The notes beneath the pieces were generated by a model. That model saw nothing but the letters and a program-made list of their open reading frames with translations, did not search any database and was not told the DNA's origin. A stretch of 6,653 bases of DNA from Deltaproteobacteria bacterium (GTDB taxonomy: Bacteria > Desulfobacterota > JAENJC01): positions 1-6,653 of the forward strand of contig JACQYJ010000038.1 in assembly GCA_016208525.1 (NCBI GenBank), in the 5' to 3' direction. This document shows positions 1 through 6,350 of the stretch, piece by piece (the first letter of the stretch is position 1; each line of letters begins with the position of its first letter). The position numbers and the translations under genes are program-made.

Positions 1-360
1 TTTTGTCTCCTTGATGATCTTGATTATCTCCTTGGCCTTCTCTGTCGGGATCCCATTTTTAAGCTTTATCACCTGCCTGACCATACTCCCTGAAGCAGCC
101 TCTGCCTTGCCGTAATCAAGGGACTTTATGGAGATCCCGCGCTTTATAAACTTTGACTGGAGTATGTCGATGATCGCCTTCAGCTTGTAATCGTCATCAG
201 CGAGCACGGTTATCCCTTCCTTCTCCTTCTCCTTTTCAAGGCTAATCTCGCTCTTAGTGCCTTTAAAGTCATATCTTTGGTCAATCTCCTTCCTCGCCTG
301 ATTGACTGCGTTGTCAACCTCCTGCATATTAATCTCTGAAACTATGTCTAATGACGGCAT
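1..360 (-). CDS. yajQ: YajQ-family (UPF0234) nucleotide-binding protein, 3' end outside window
   Basis: The minus strand is open from ATG at 360 to the window edge, giving 120 residues. It begins MPSLDIVSEINMQEVDNAVN and continues with the family signature RYDFKGTKSEI (about residues 39-49), then VLADDDYKLKAIIDILQSKF and a GISIKSLDYGKAEAASG segment, all typical of YajQ. Members are usually about 160 residues, so some 40 C-terminal residues are missing because of the window edge, not damage. YajQ proteins are small cytoplasmic proteins with two ferredoxin-like folds; some bind cyclic di-GMP or other nucleotides, but the role in this organism cannot be read from sequence. The start is supported by a perfect AGGAGG five bases upstream. 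It lies downstream of lolA on the same strand, separated by 84 bp carrying a hairpin repeat. Confidence 0.93.
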   Translation of the reverse strand, partial: MPSLDIVSEINMQEVDNAVNQARKEIDQRYDFKGTKSEISLEKEKEKEGITVLADDDYKLKAIIDILQSKFIKRGISIKSLDYGKAEAASGSMVRQVIKLKNGIPTEKAKEIIKIIKETK

Positions 361-365
361 TCATA

Positions 366-371
366 CCTCCT
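366..371 (-). promoter_or_regulatory. Shine-Dalgarno AGGAGG of yajQ
   Basis: On the minus strand AGGAGG lies five bases before the ATG at 360. It fixes the yajQ start and is the strongest ribosome binding site in the window, in contrast to ftsK, rlmI and ybgC, which lack a clear one. Confidence 0.8.
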
Positions 372-385
372 AAAATATTTATTTG

Positions 386-438
386 GTAGGGGCGGCCCTC
401 TGTGGCCGCCCTGGGCAACCACAAGGGGTTGCCCCTAC
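386..438. repeat. REP/BIME-like double-hairpin intergenic repeat
   Basis: Two 26-bp half-elements face each other. The outer ends GTAGGGGC (386-393) and GCCCCTAC (431-438) are inverted copies. Each half also folds alone: GGGCGGCC (390-397) pairs with GGCCGCCC (404-411), and GGGCAACC (413-420) pairs with GGTTGCCC (427-434). The halves match at 20 of 26 positions, and the differences within the stems are paired (GG/CC in one half, AA/TT in the other), so pairing is kept. It fills most of the lolA-yajQ gap. No T-run follows it on the minus strand, so it is not a canonical terminator, though it could slow RNA decay or transcription. Similar GTAGGGGC-type repeats are common between genes in many environmental genomes; that is recollection, not a search. 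Confidence 0.85.
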
Positions 439-444
439 ATTATA

Positions 445-1143
445 TTATTTCGAGCCTGTCAGCGGCGGCTTTATAATCTCAACGTCCACCGTCGGTGTGT
501 AGGTAAACATAGTGTCTGGAAGGTTTCCTGTCTTCTTCTTTGCCTTCACCTTCCCATCAAGGGTCTCAAGTATCTCGATGTCGGTAAACTCTATTTTGGT
601 TGTATTCCCGTACGCATCCCGAACTGTAGACGCAATTACAGGGAATGCAGAGGATTGGTTTGTTGTAATGTCCCGCGGGATGACAAGCAGGATGTCATGG
701 ATACCGGCAACCGGACTCTTTGGCACAAGCTCAATGATGTAATTCCCCTGTGCATCCCGCGCCAATGGCGTCCCTCACTTGACATTAAAGTCCCTGCCCA
801 GATCTCCGATATCCGCAAGCTCATAGATATAAACCTGTTTATTCTCAGGAAGGTATATCCAGAGGGTCTTCCCGTCTGATGTAATTTCCTGTCCCGCAGG
901 GTTCGTATATTGCCACTTGAACTTATTCGGTTTTTTATAAAACAGCTTACCGAGGCTTTCCTGAACCCTGTTTAAGGTCTTTAATGTTGCCTTCTGCCTA
1001 AAGTCGCCCTTAAAGGCAGCTATGTTTTTATAGTTGCCTTCAATCTTTGTAACGACATCATCAAGTGCAAGCGCCCAACTATGGGATGCGGAAAAGAGAA
1101 GCAGGATTGTCAAAGCAAACGATCTTAAGCGATTTGAATCCAT
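445..1143 (-). pseudogene. lolA: Outer-membrane lipoprotein carrier LolA, interrupted by in-frame TGA
   Basis: LolA carries lipoproteins across the periplasm from LolCDE to the outer membrane. Translation from ATG 1143 gives a signal peptide (hydrophobic core about residues 9-22, likely cleavage after ALA), then LolA hallmarks: FKGDFRQKATL, FKWQYTNPAGQEITSDGKTL and WIYLPENKQVY. After DFNVK, codon 123 is TGA (777-775). The same frame then resumes with YIIELVPKSP, a DAYGNTTKIEFTDIEI strand and LPDTMFTYTPTVDVEII, the normal LolA C-terminal half, ending at TAA 447-445. Total span is 232 codons, slightly long for the family, with an extra charged stretch before NLPDTMF. The start lies 1 nt after the ftsK stop with its ribosome site inside ftsK, so the two are coupled. 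As read, only a 122-residue N-terminal fragment would be made. The TGA could be a real nonsense mutation or a sequencing/consensus error. Fragments: 1143-775 and about 774-445. Confidence 0.88.
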
Positions 1144-1144
1144 A

Positions 1145-3382
1145 TTACACCTTCCTGAGAACTTCCCTCGGCCTGCCTGTGCCGTCAGAATGGGCAAGAA
1201 GACCTTCTTCTTCCATCTTTTCAACTATCCTGGCTGCCCTGTTGTACCCTATCTTGAATTTACGCTGGATCTTCGAGATGGACGCCTCTCCTGCTTCTAT
1301 GACATAGCTTACTGCCTCATCATACTTCTCATCCAGGTCCTCCATCTTTTCCTCTGAGGAGCCGTCCTCTTCCTTTACCTTCAGTATCTCTTCATCATAA
1401 GCCGGGGTTCCCTGCTTCTTGAGAAAGTTGACCACATCCCTGATCTCTCTGTCGGAGACATACGCCCCGTGTATCCTGCACAACTTCGAGGTCCCCGGAG
1501 GCAAAAACAGCATGTCGCCGCTGCCGAGAAGGGTTTCAGCCCCGTTGGTATCGAGGATAGTCCTTGAGTCGACCTTTGATGAGACCTGGAAAGATATCCT
1601 TGTGGGGAAGTTGGCCTTAATGACGCCAGTAAGGACATCCACAGAAGGCCTTTGTGTGGCTATGAGAAGGTGGATGCCGGAAGCCCTCGCCATCTGGGCC
1701 AGCCGGGCAATAGATTCTTCAACCTCTTTTTTTGCAACCACCATAAGGTCGGCAAGCTCGTCAATGATGACAACTATATATGGCAGCCTTTCATGGTATT
1801 TTACCCTCTCTCCGTCTATTGTGGGGGTTATCTGCTTCCTCGCCTCATTTTCTATCTTCTTGTTGTAGCTGTCAATGTTCCGTACGCCAAGCTCCGCAAG
1901 GAGGGAGTATCTCCTTTCCATCTCCTTAACCGCCCATTTCAGCGCAACAGACGCCTTTTTAGGATCCGTGACAACCGGAAGCAACAGGTGAGGTATTCCA
2001 TCATAAACGGAAAGCTCAATCATCTTGGGGTCCACCATAAGGAACCTTACCTCATCAGGTGTGGCCTTGAAGAGGATGCTCATGATCATGGAGTTGACTG
2101 ACACGCTCTTCCCGGCCCCTGTGGCGCCTGCAACCAGCAGATGGGGCATCCTGGCGAGGTCGCTTACCAAAGAGTTCCCCCCTATGTCCTTGCCGAGGGC
2201 GAGGGTCAACCTGGAACCGGTGTTCTGGAATTCTTTGCATTCGAGTATCTCCCGAAGAAAAACGGCCTCCCTGTTGGCGTTCGGGATCTCTATCCCGACT
2301 GCCGCCTTCCCGGGAATCGGGGCAACTATCCTGATGCTAATTGCCCTAAGGGCCATGGCAAGGTCATCGGCCAGAGATGCAATGCGGCTTATCTTCACCC
2401 CGGGGGCCGGCTCGAACTCAAACATTGTTATGACAGGGCCGGGCCTTACTTCCGAGACCCGTCCCTCAATCCCATAATCGAGGAGCTTCTTTTCGAGTAT
2501 TCTCGAATTCATTATCATGACATCTTTATCAACCTTGTGAGCGCCCTTTACCGGCTCATCCAGGATCGAAAGGGGCGGGAGCCTGAAACCGAGTCCTGCC
2601 ATGGGCAGTTCCTCCTGCACCGCTTTATCCAAAACCTTTTTTTTCCCTTTTTCAGCCTTCTCCTCTACAACTTTGGGCGGCGTCTTGTGTGCCTCCTCAA
2701 ACCTCTCCTTCTCTGCGGCGGCCTCTGCAAGCCTCTTTCTTCTCTCCTTCTGAATCATCCAGATATTGTTAAGGCCTGTGAATATCTTGTCAGGGATGGT
2801 AAGGGTGCCCTCTACAATAGATTTAAATGAGAGATGGGCAGCCACCATCGCAGTTACGACAAAAAAGGTCAGTATCATCAAAAACCCGCCAATGGGGCTC
2901 ATGTACCTTAGAACCAACTGGGCAACGACATCTCCGGCGATTCCGCCCGCAGTGATCATGGTCCCATTTATGCCGCCGGCCGGAATCGTTGCGCCATTCA
3001 GCCTGAAAGAGTTGAACCATACGGCCATAAGTGAAGAAAATGATAGTATGAACCCGAACCATGAGATCATCCTGCCTGATGCCAGGTGAAAATCCTCATT
3101 CCATATCAGGTTATAGGCATAGACAAACATTATCGGAGGGAATATGAGGGTTCCGAGTCCGAATCCCTGGAACATGCCGTCTGCCAGATATGCCCCAAAC
3201 CTTCCTCCAAAGTTGCCGACCACCCCGGCAGATACGCTGTTAAGGGACGGATCTGACGCATTATAGGAGGCCAGAGAAATCGCGAGATAGGTGGAGATGA
3301 AGAGCAGGGAAACGCCGGCTACTTCTTTCCAAAGCCTCTCTTTTGATATATTGAATGCCATAAAGTTTAGGTTTAAGCGCAT
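1145..3382 (-). CDS. ftsK: DNA translocase FtsK/SpoIIIE
   Basis: A 745-residue septal DNA pump that moves chromosome ends through the closing division site and, in many bacteria, activates XerCD recombination at dif. The N-terminus holds four to five membrane segments (about residues 20-42, 68-92, 104-124, 163-183, with a weaker one near 136-158). A short charged linker (about 205-275) follows, then the RecA-like motor: Walker A GATGAGKS at 419-426, Walker B IVVIIDELADL with the acidic pair at D541-E542, and ATQRPSVDVLTG at about 575-586. Residues 683-745 form the gamma winged-helix domain (ISKIQRKFKIGYNRAARIVE) that reads polarity sequences. The length is like SpoIIIE, without the long linker of E. 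coli FtsK. The start is ATG 3382, just below a strong promoter; a second ATG at 3361 is possible, and neither has a clear Shine-Dalgarno. The stop is TAA, coupled to lolA. The gene looks intact. Confidence 0.97.
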   Translation of the reverse strand: MRLNLNFMAFNISKERLWKEVAGVSLLFISTYLAISLASYNASDPSLNSVSAGVVGNFGGRFGAYLADGMFQGFGLGTLIFPPIMFVYAYNLIWNEDFHLASGRMISWFGFILSFSSLMAVWFNSFRLNGATIPAGGINGTMITAGGIAGDVVAQLVLRYMSPIGGFLMILTFFVVTAMVAAHLSFKSIVEGTLTIPDKIFTGLNNIWMIQKERRKRLAEAAAEKERFEEAHKTPPKVVEEKAEKGKKKVLDKAVQEELPMAGLGFRLPPLSILDEPVKGAHKVDKDVMIMNSRILEKKLLDYGIEGRVSEVRPGPVITMFEFEPAPGVKISRIASLADDLAMALRAISIRIVAPIPGKAAVGIEIPNANREAVFLREILECKEFQNTGSRLTLALGKDIGGNSLVSDLARMPHLLVAGATGAGKSVSVNSMIMSILFKATPDEVRFLMVDPKMIELSVYDGIPHLLLPVVTDPKKASVALKWAVKEMERRYSLLAELGVRNIDSYNKKIENEARKQITPTIDGERVKYHERLPYIVVIIDELADLMVVAKKEVEESIARLAQMARASGIHLLIATQRPSVDVLTGVIKANFPTRISFQVSSKVDSRTILDTNGAETLLGSGDMLFLPPGTSKLCRIHGAYVSDREIRDVVNFLKKQGTPAYDEEILKVKEEDGSSEEKMEDLDEKYDEAVSYVIEAGEASISKIQRKFKIGYNRAARIVEKMEEEGLLAHSDGTGRPREVLRKV
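1150..1156 (-). promoter_or_regulatory. Shine-Dalgarno AGGAAGG of lolA inside ftsK
   Basis: AGGAAGG lies six bases before the lolA ATG and within the last codons of ftsK (Arg-Lys-Val-stop). The ftsK TAA and the lolA ATG are one base apart, the arrangement expected for translational coupling. This also favours ATG 1143 over longer in-frame starts that would run into ftsK. Confidence 0.75.
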
Positions 3383-3406
3383 GGGAGTTATATAAAAAGG
3401 CTCTAA

Positions 3407-3435
3407 ATTATAAAAAATAGGGTAGGGGTTGTCAA
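3407..3435 (-). promoter_or_regulatory. Consensus sigma70-type promoter for ftsK-lolA
   Basis: On the minus strand TTGACA (3435-3430) and TATAAT (3412-3407) are separated by exactly 17 bases, a perfect match to the housekeeping consensus. Transcription should begin near 3402-3400, leaving a leader of only about 18 bases before the ftsK ATG at 3382. The -35 box sits in the palindrome GGTTGACAACC (3437-3427) and lies eight bases beyond the rlmI stop codon, so ftsK has its own start independent of rlmI. Confidence 0.8.
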
Positions 3436-3442
3436 CCGGTCT

Positions 3443-4568
3443 TTATCCCCTTCTCGCAACCTCTAAAAAGGCGCATTTCAGGTACTCCGTCTCCTTCATG
3501 GGAAGAAGCACAGGGTGGTCCCTCCCCTGGGAGCGGAATTCCAGAAGCCTTGCAGTCTTACCTGCATCCCTGGAGGCCTTTACCATGATGTCTGTAAATA
3601 GTTCCCTGTCCAGATGGTGGGAGCATGAAGATGTAACAAGGACACCGCCGTCTGTAAGGAGCTTCATGGCGGTCATGTTTATCTCGTGGTATCCTCGCAC
3701 GGCATCGGCAAGCTCTTTTTTGCTCTTTACAAATGCTGGCGGGTCAAGGACAATGACATCAAACCTCTCACCCTTTTTTTCCATCCCCCTTAAAAGGTCG
3801 AAAACGTCTGCCTTTTTAAATGTGCAAATTTCGGAATAGCCGTTGAGTCTTGCATTTTCTGCGGCAATATCAACCGCCCCCTGGGATGCATCAACACCCA
3901 GAACCTCACTTGCTCCTCCCTGGGCCGCATAAACAGACCAGCCCCCGGAATAGCAGAAGCAGTCCAGCGCCCTCTTTCCGTTTATATACTCCCTGAGCCT
4001 CTCCCTGTTCTCCCTCTGGTCCAGGAAGAACCCGGTCTTTTGACCTTCCAGAAGGTCTACATACACCTTTTTTCTCCTCAAGTCCCTCCAGCCTTCTTAT
4101 GGCCGTGTCGTTCCTCTCCACGATTATGCGGGGACCAAGCAGCTCCTCGATGATATCGCATATCGTATCCTTCCACACATCCATGCCGAGGGTCAGGGTC
4201 TGGATCGATATCGCGTCAGCGTAACGGTCAACTACAAGGCCCGGGAGAAAATCCCCCTCGCTGTGAACAAGCCTCACCGCCTTGAGGCCGGGGAGCAACC
4301 TTTCCCGCCTGTCTATGGCCTCCTTTATCCTCTTGAGAAAGAACCCCCTGTCAACAGTCTTTTCCCTGCAAGTCAGCATCCTCACAGATATCAGTGAGTG
4401 GCGGTTTATATAACCCCTTCCTACAAAACCTCCCCGGCTGTCTCTTATGTCAACTATCTCTCCGTCGGTGGAAACGCCCTTGAACTCAGTTATCTCATTG
4501 CTGAATATCCATTGATGGCCGATCCGGATCCTTCTGTCACAATCTTTTTTTAGAGTTATCTCAGGCAT
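3443..4568 (-). pseudogene. rlmI: RlmI-type 23S rRNA m5C methyltransferase, frameshifted with apparent internal deletion
   Basis: RlmI-family enzymes methylate a cytosine of 23S rRNA using S-adenosylmethionine. Frame one runs from ATG 4568: an N-terminal PUA-like domain (about residues 1-70, with GHQWIFSNEI), then LPGLVVDRYAD and the linker IVERNDTAIRRLEGLEEKKGV. Frame two then carries VDLLEGQKTGFFLDQREN, SAM motif I (ALDCFCYSGGWSVYAA), VIVLDPPAF, and TSSCSHHLDRE with the presumed catalytic cysteine, ending at TAA 3445-3443. The switch occurs at an A6 run (4073-4068): frame two is offset by +1, as if one A were lost. About 18 residues normally between EEKKGV and VDLLEGQKTG are also absent, and the whole span equals about 375 codons against about 396 in E. 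coli RlmI. A small out-of-frame deletion therefore fits better than simple slippage. As read, frame one ends at TGA 3908-3906, giving a protein without the catalytic domain. No promoter or Shine-Dalgarno is visible before ATG 4568; a TTG start at 4616 is less likely. Confidence 0.88.
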
Positions 4569-4581
4569 ATGTTTGACGTTC

Positions 4582-4710
4582 TCGTAAAAAATCTTTTTTT
4601 GCTCGCAAAGGCGCAAAGGCGCGAAGAAAAGCTTTTTAATTCCAATATGTTTTTCTCGGCGTCTCCGCGTCTCTGCGGTTAATTTTTATGTTTTACGAAT
4701 GAATCATTCT
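4582..4710. repeat. Composite inverted repeat element A (8-bp iterons)
   Basis: This fills the space between the fecR-like gene and rlmI. The left arm, on the plus strand, has TCGTAAAA (4582-4589), an A/T-rich spacer, then three 8-bp units CGCAAAGG, CGCAAAGG, CGCGAAGA (4604-4627). The right arm, on the minus strand, has TCGTAAAA (4698-4691), an A/T-rich spacer, then CGCAGAGA, CGCGGAGA, CGCCGAGA (4677-4654). The iteron blocks including the trailing A's agree at 20 of 27 positions. The arms are separated by about 24 A/T-rich bases. No open frame of note lies in it. CGCARAGRCGC-type repeats recur between genes in many environmental genomes, as far as I recall. Function is unknown; the RNA could fold into an imperfect hairpin. 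Confidence 0.8.
4651..4708 (-). repeat. Direct repeat copy 1 (58 bp, pairs with 5867-5924)
   Basis: This segment is identical to 5867-5924 at 54 of 58 positions in the same orientation, 1,216 bp apart. It includes the right arm of element A and the palindrome AATGAATCATT, and stops three bases short of the fecR-like stop codon. Confidence 0.9.
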
Positions 4711-5697
4711 TTAAGGGCCACCCAGGAGCATGAATGCCACGCCGAGGATGATCATCACTGGGGCGATATTTGAAGACGGCACCTTTGGTCCGACGTAGAA
4801 CTGCTGGGGATCGGAAAACCTTCCTTCAGAGCCTTCCTCATCGGCGGCGCTGACCCTGACAAAATAATCCCCCTCCTCCAGTGTCCCCACCGTTACCCTT
4901 GGACCTTCAACATTCATGAGGTCCACTGATATCTCTGAGAAATCCTTGTCTCTTGATATCTGCAGATGGTATTTTTCTTCATCGCTCCGTCTCTTCCATC
5001 TGACCGTTGTGCTTGTCTTTGTAGAGGCCGGTGAACCAACAGACGGAGGCGCCGGCAGAGGCTTGACCTCAAACGTCCTGATATCTGAAAAGCCGCCTTC
5101 AATGCCTTCCTTGTCAAGAGAGGAAACCCTCCAGTAGAACTTTCCTTTTTCTAATTTGTCGATTATTTTTGTTTCGGAATTATAGCTTTTTTCGTCAAGG
5201 ACTAGCTTGTTGAAATCCGGTGTGTCGGAGATCTGGATATGATAAAGCAGCTCTTTTTGCGAAGACGACCATGAAAGCTCAATGGTCCCGTTAGTTAAAC
5301 GGATCCCCTCTGGAGGAGAAAGGAGTTGGGGAGGAGAGGCAGGCGGCATCTGCGCAGCAAGGTAGCGAATGCCAACTCCATTTATGGCGGCATCAAAAGG
5401 TTCGACCTTGTTGATCATTATATTGCTTCCCACAGGGCCGCCGGATAGCTCTATAAGCTTGTCTCCGACCTTCAATACAAGAGAAGAGGAGGGGCCTATC
5501 CATAAGAGGACCCCGTCAGTAATGGCATCTGCTTCTTTAAGGGGCTGCCAGTCTTCCACCCCTTTCATAATAAGGGTCGAACCTGTGACCGATTCTATCG
5601 TTCCTTCTGCCAAAGAGAGAGTGGGCAGGACAAAAAGCAGACCTGTTATTAATAATAAGGCCTTTATCAATATCCCGTGCAAACAGCTATTGGTCAA
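4711..5697 (-). CDS. FecR-like protein with two fibronectin-III-like domains, exported
   Basis: A 328-residue protein of unknown specific function. It has a Sec signal peptide (hydrophobic 10-28, likely cleavage after SLA at 30). A FecR-like beta-rich domain follows (about 31-100: GTIESVTGSTLIMKGVEDW, then IGPSSSLVLKVGDKLIELSGG). Two tandem fibronectin-III-like repeats follow at about 122-212 and 213-303; they share the patterns YHIQIS/YHLQIS, FYWRVSSLDKEGIEGGFSD and YFVRVSAADEEGSEGRFSD. A C-terminal hydrophobic helix (309-326) ends almost at the stop and could anchor it in a membrane. No cytoplasmic anti-sigma segment is present, so it is not a classical FecR sigma regulator. The likely place is the periplasm or cell surface, possibly binding polymers or partners (inference). 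The start is TTG 5697, since an in-frame TGA lies two codons upstream and the first ATG would remove the signal peptide; TTG 5682 and TTG 5673 are alternatives. Repeat elements flank both ends. Confidence 0.75.
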   Translation of the reverse strand: MTNSCLHGILIKALLLITGLLFVLPTLSLAEGTIESVTGSTLIMKGVEDWQPLKEADAITDGVLLWIGPSSSLVLKVGDKLIELSGGPVGSNIMINKVEPFDAAINGVGIRYLAAQMPPASPPQLLSPPEGIRLTNGTIELSWSSSQKELLYHIQISDTPDFNKLVLDEKSYNSETKIIDKLEKGKFYWRVSSLDKEGIEGGFSDIRTFEVKPLPAPPSVGSPASTKTSTTVRWKRRSDEEKYHLQISRDKDFSEISVDLMNVEGPRVTVGTLEEGDYFVRVSAADEEGSEGRFSDPQQFYVGPKVPSSNIAPVMIILGVAFMLLGGP

Positions 5698-5784
5698 TGT
5701 TCATTATCCATTTTTAATAAAGTCGCAAAACTCTTTTTCTCACCGTCGGCGCAGAGACACAGAGAAGACCTAAACATCTATTAT

Positions 5785-5850
5785 CCACAGATTTCACAGA
5801 TTAACGCAGATTAAATATTTTAAATCTGTGAAATCTGCGTAATCTGCGGA
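5785..5850. repeat. Inner inverted repeat of CRCAGATT units
   Basis: The left arm holds CCACAGATT, TCACAGATT, AACGCAGATT (5785-5812). The right arm, read on the minus strand, holds CCGCAGATT, ACGCAGATT, TCACAGATT (5849-5823). About ten A/T bases separate them. The transcript of either strand could form a long imperfect hairpin. Repeats of the TTTCACAGATTAACGCAGATT kind are, to my recollection, widespread between genes in delta-proteobacterial and Nitrospirota-like genomes. Confidence 0.85.
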
Positions 5851-5866
5851 TTTATTGTCTTTCTTC

Positions 5867-5924
5867 TTTTCTCCGCGACTCCGCGTCTCTGCGGTTAATT
5901 TTTACTTTTTACGAATGAATCATT
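5867..5924 (-). repeat. Direct repeat copy 2 (58 bp, pairs with 4651-4708)
   Basis: Identical to 4651-4708 at 54 of 58 positions. Here the copy runs into ybgC and supplies its last codons (Met-Ile-His-Ser-stop), whereas copy 1 lies just after a stop codon. Confidence 0.9.
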
Positions 5925-6307
5925 TTCAACCTGGCCTTAATATCCTCTGGAATCCTCACAGGCCGTCCTTCCTTATTGACAGAGGCAAGGGTCACAATGC
6001 CCCGAACCAGCTCTTTTTCAGAACCTTCTCTCCTGATTGTGTGGCTGAAGGTTATCTTTACCCCTGAAATATCTGTTAACTGTGTATCAAGAAGGAGAAG
6101 GTCGTTGTGCCTACCGGGGGAGAGATACTCTATTTCTGCCTTGGCCACAACAAAGACGATACCCTTATCATCATGGCAGTCTGTCAAAGAGATGCCCCTG
6201 TCTCTCAGGAACTCAGTCCTTCCCCTTTCGAAGTATCTGAGGTAGTTGGCGTAATAAACAACTCCGCCGCAATCAGTATCCTCATAATAAATCCTTATTG
6301 GGAGCAT
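5909..6307 (-). CDS. ybgC: YbgC/4-hydroxybenzoyl-CoA-type acyl-CoA thioesterase
   Basis: A 132-residue single-domain hotdog-fold thioesterase, the usual length for the family. The active-site segment YYEDTDCGGVVYYANYLRYF lies at residues 7-26, with the presumed catalytic Asp at D12, followed by ERGRTEFLRDRGI. Later strands include IVFVVAKAEIEYLSPGRHND and VKITFSHTIRR. Such enzymes hydrolyse acyl-CoA thioesters; in proteobacteria YbgC is often coded with Tol-Pal genes and may act near membrane lipid synthesis, but no tol gene is seen here, so the substrate is open. The start is ATG 6307, directly in front of the conserved RIYYEDTD strand; no good Shine-Dalgarno precedes it. It lies 43 bp after the permease stop, so co-transcription is possible. 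Its last codons and stop lie within a repeated sequence. Confidence 0.92.
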   Translation of the reverse strand: MLPIRIYYEDTDCGGVVYYANYLRYFERGRTEFLRDRGISLTDCHDDKGIVFVVAKAEIEYLSPGRHNDLLLLDTQLTDISGVKITFSHTIRREGSEKELVRGIVTLASVNKEGRPVRIPEDIKARLKMIHS

Positions 6308-6350
6308 GGTTTATAAAGATAGCAAAAGTGTGAAGTTGTTACAAGGAAAA

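Larger units (their letters stand above)
5714..5926. repeat. Composite inverted repeat element B with a nested inverted repeat
   Basis: This occupies the 211-bp gap between ybgC and the fecR-like gene and overlaps the ybgC 3' end. The left arm (plus strand) has TCGCAAAA (5723-5730) and the 8-bp units CGCAGAGA, CACAGAGA (5750-5765). The right arm (minus strand) has TCGTAAAA (5914-5907) and CGCAGAGA, CGCGGAGT, CGCGGAGA (5893-5870). This is the same plan as element A, but the arms are pushed apart by a separate inverted repeat at 5785-5850. No gene or RNA is recognisable here. Confidence 0.78.

Noticed and set aside
386..438. Rho-independent terminator for lolA
   Set aside because: The hairpins are strong, but no T-run follows on the minus strand; at best it is a non-canonical terminator.
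775..777. Selenocysteine at the lolA TGA
   Set aside because: LolA is not a known selenoprotein, the position is not a redox site, and the only nearby fold is a very short hairpin (CGCC/GGCG) unlike a bacterial SECIS.
775..777. Genome-wide reassignment of TGA to an amino acid
   Set aside because: The permease ends with TGA at 6353-6351 exactly where the family normally ends, and the long ftsK frame contains no in-frame TGA.
1419..2830. Several plus-strand open frames antisense to ftsK
   Set aside because: They overlap a well-conserved gene, show no recognisable domains and lack ribosome sites; they follow from codon bias on the opposite strand.
4068..4073. Programmed frameshift or transcriptional slippage at the A6 run in rlmI
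   Set aside because: The required shift is +1 (loss of one A), no stimulatory structure is evident, and a family linker of about 18 residues is missing, which slippage would not explain.
5698..5735. Promoter for the fecR-like gene (TTGCGA and GATAAT)
   Set aside because: The spacing is only about 14 bases and the boxes are poor; not enough to call.
5714..5926. CRISPR array from repeated units
   Set aside because: The units are 8-9 bp, contiguous and inverted, with no regular unique spacers and no cas genes.
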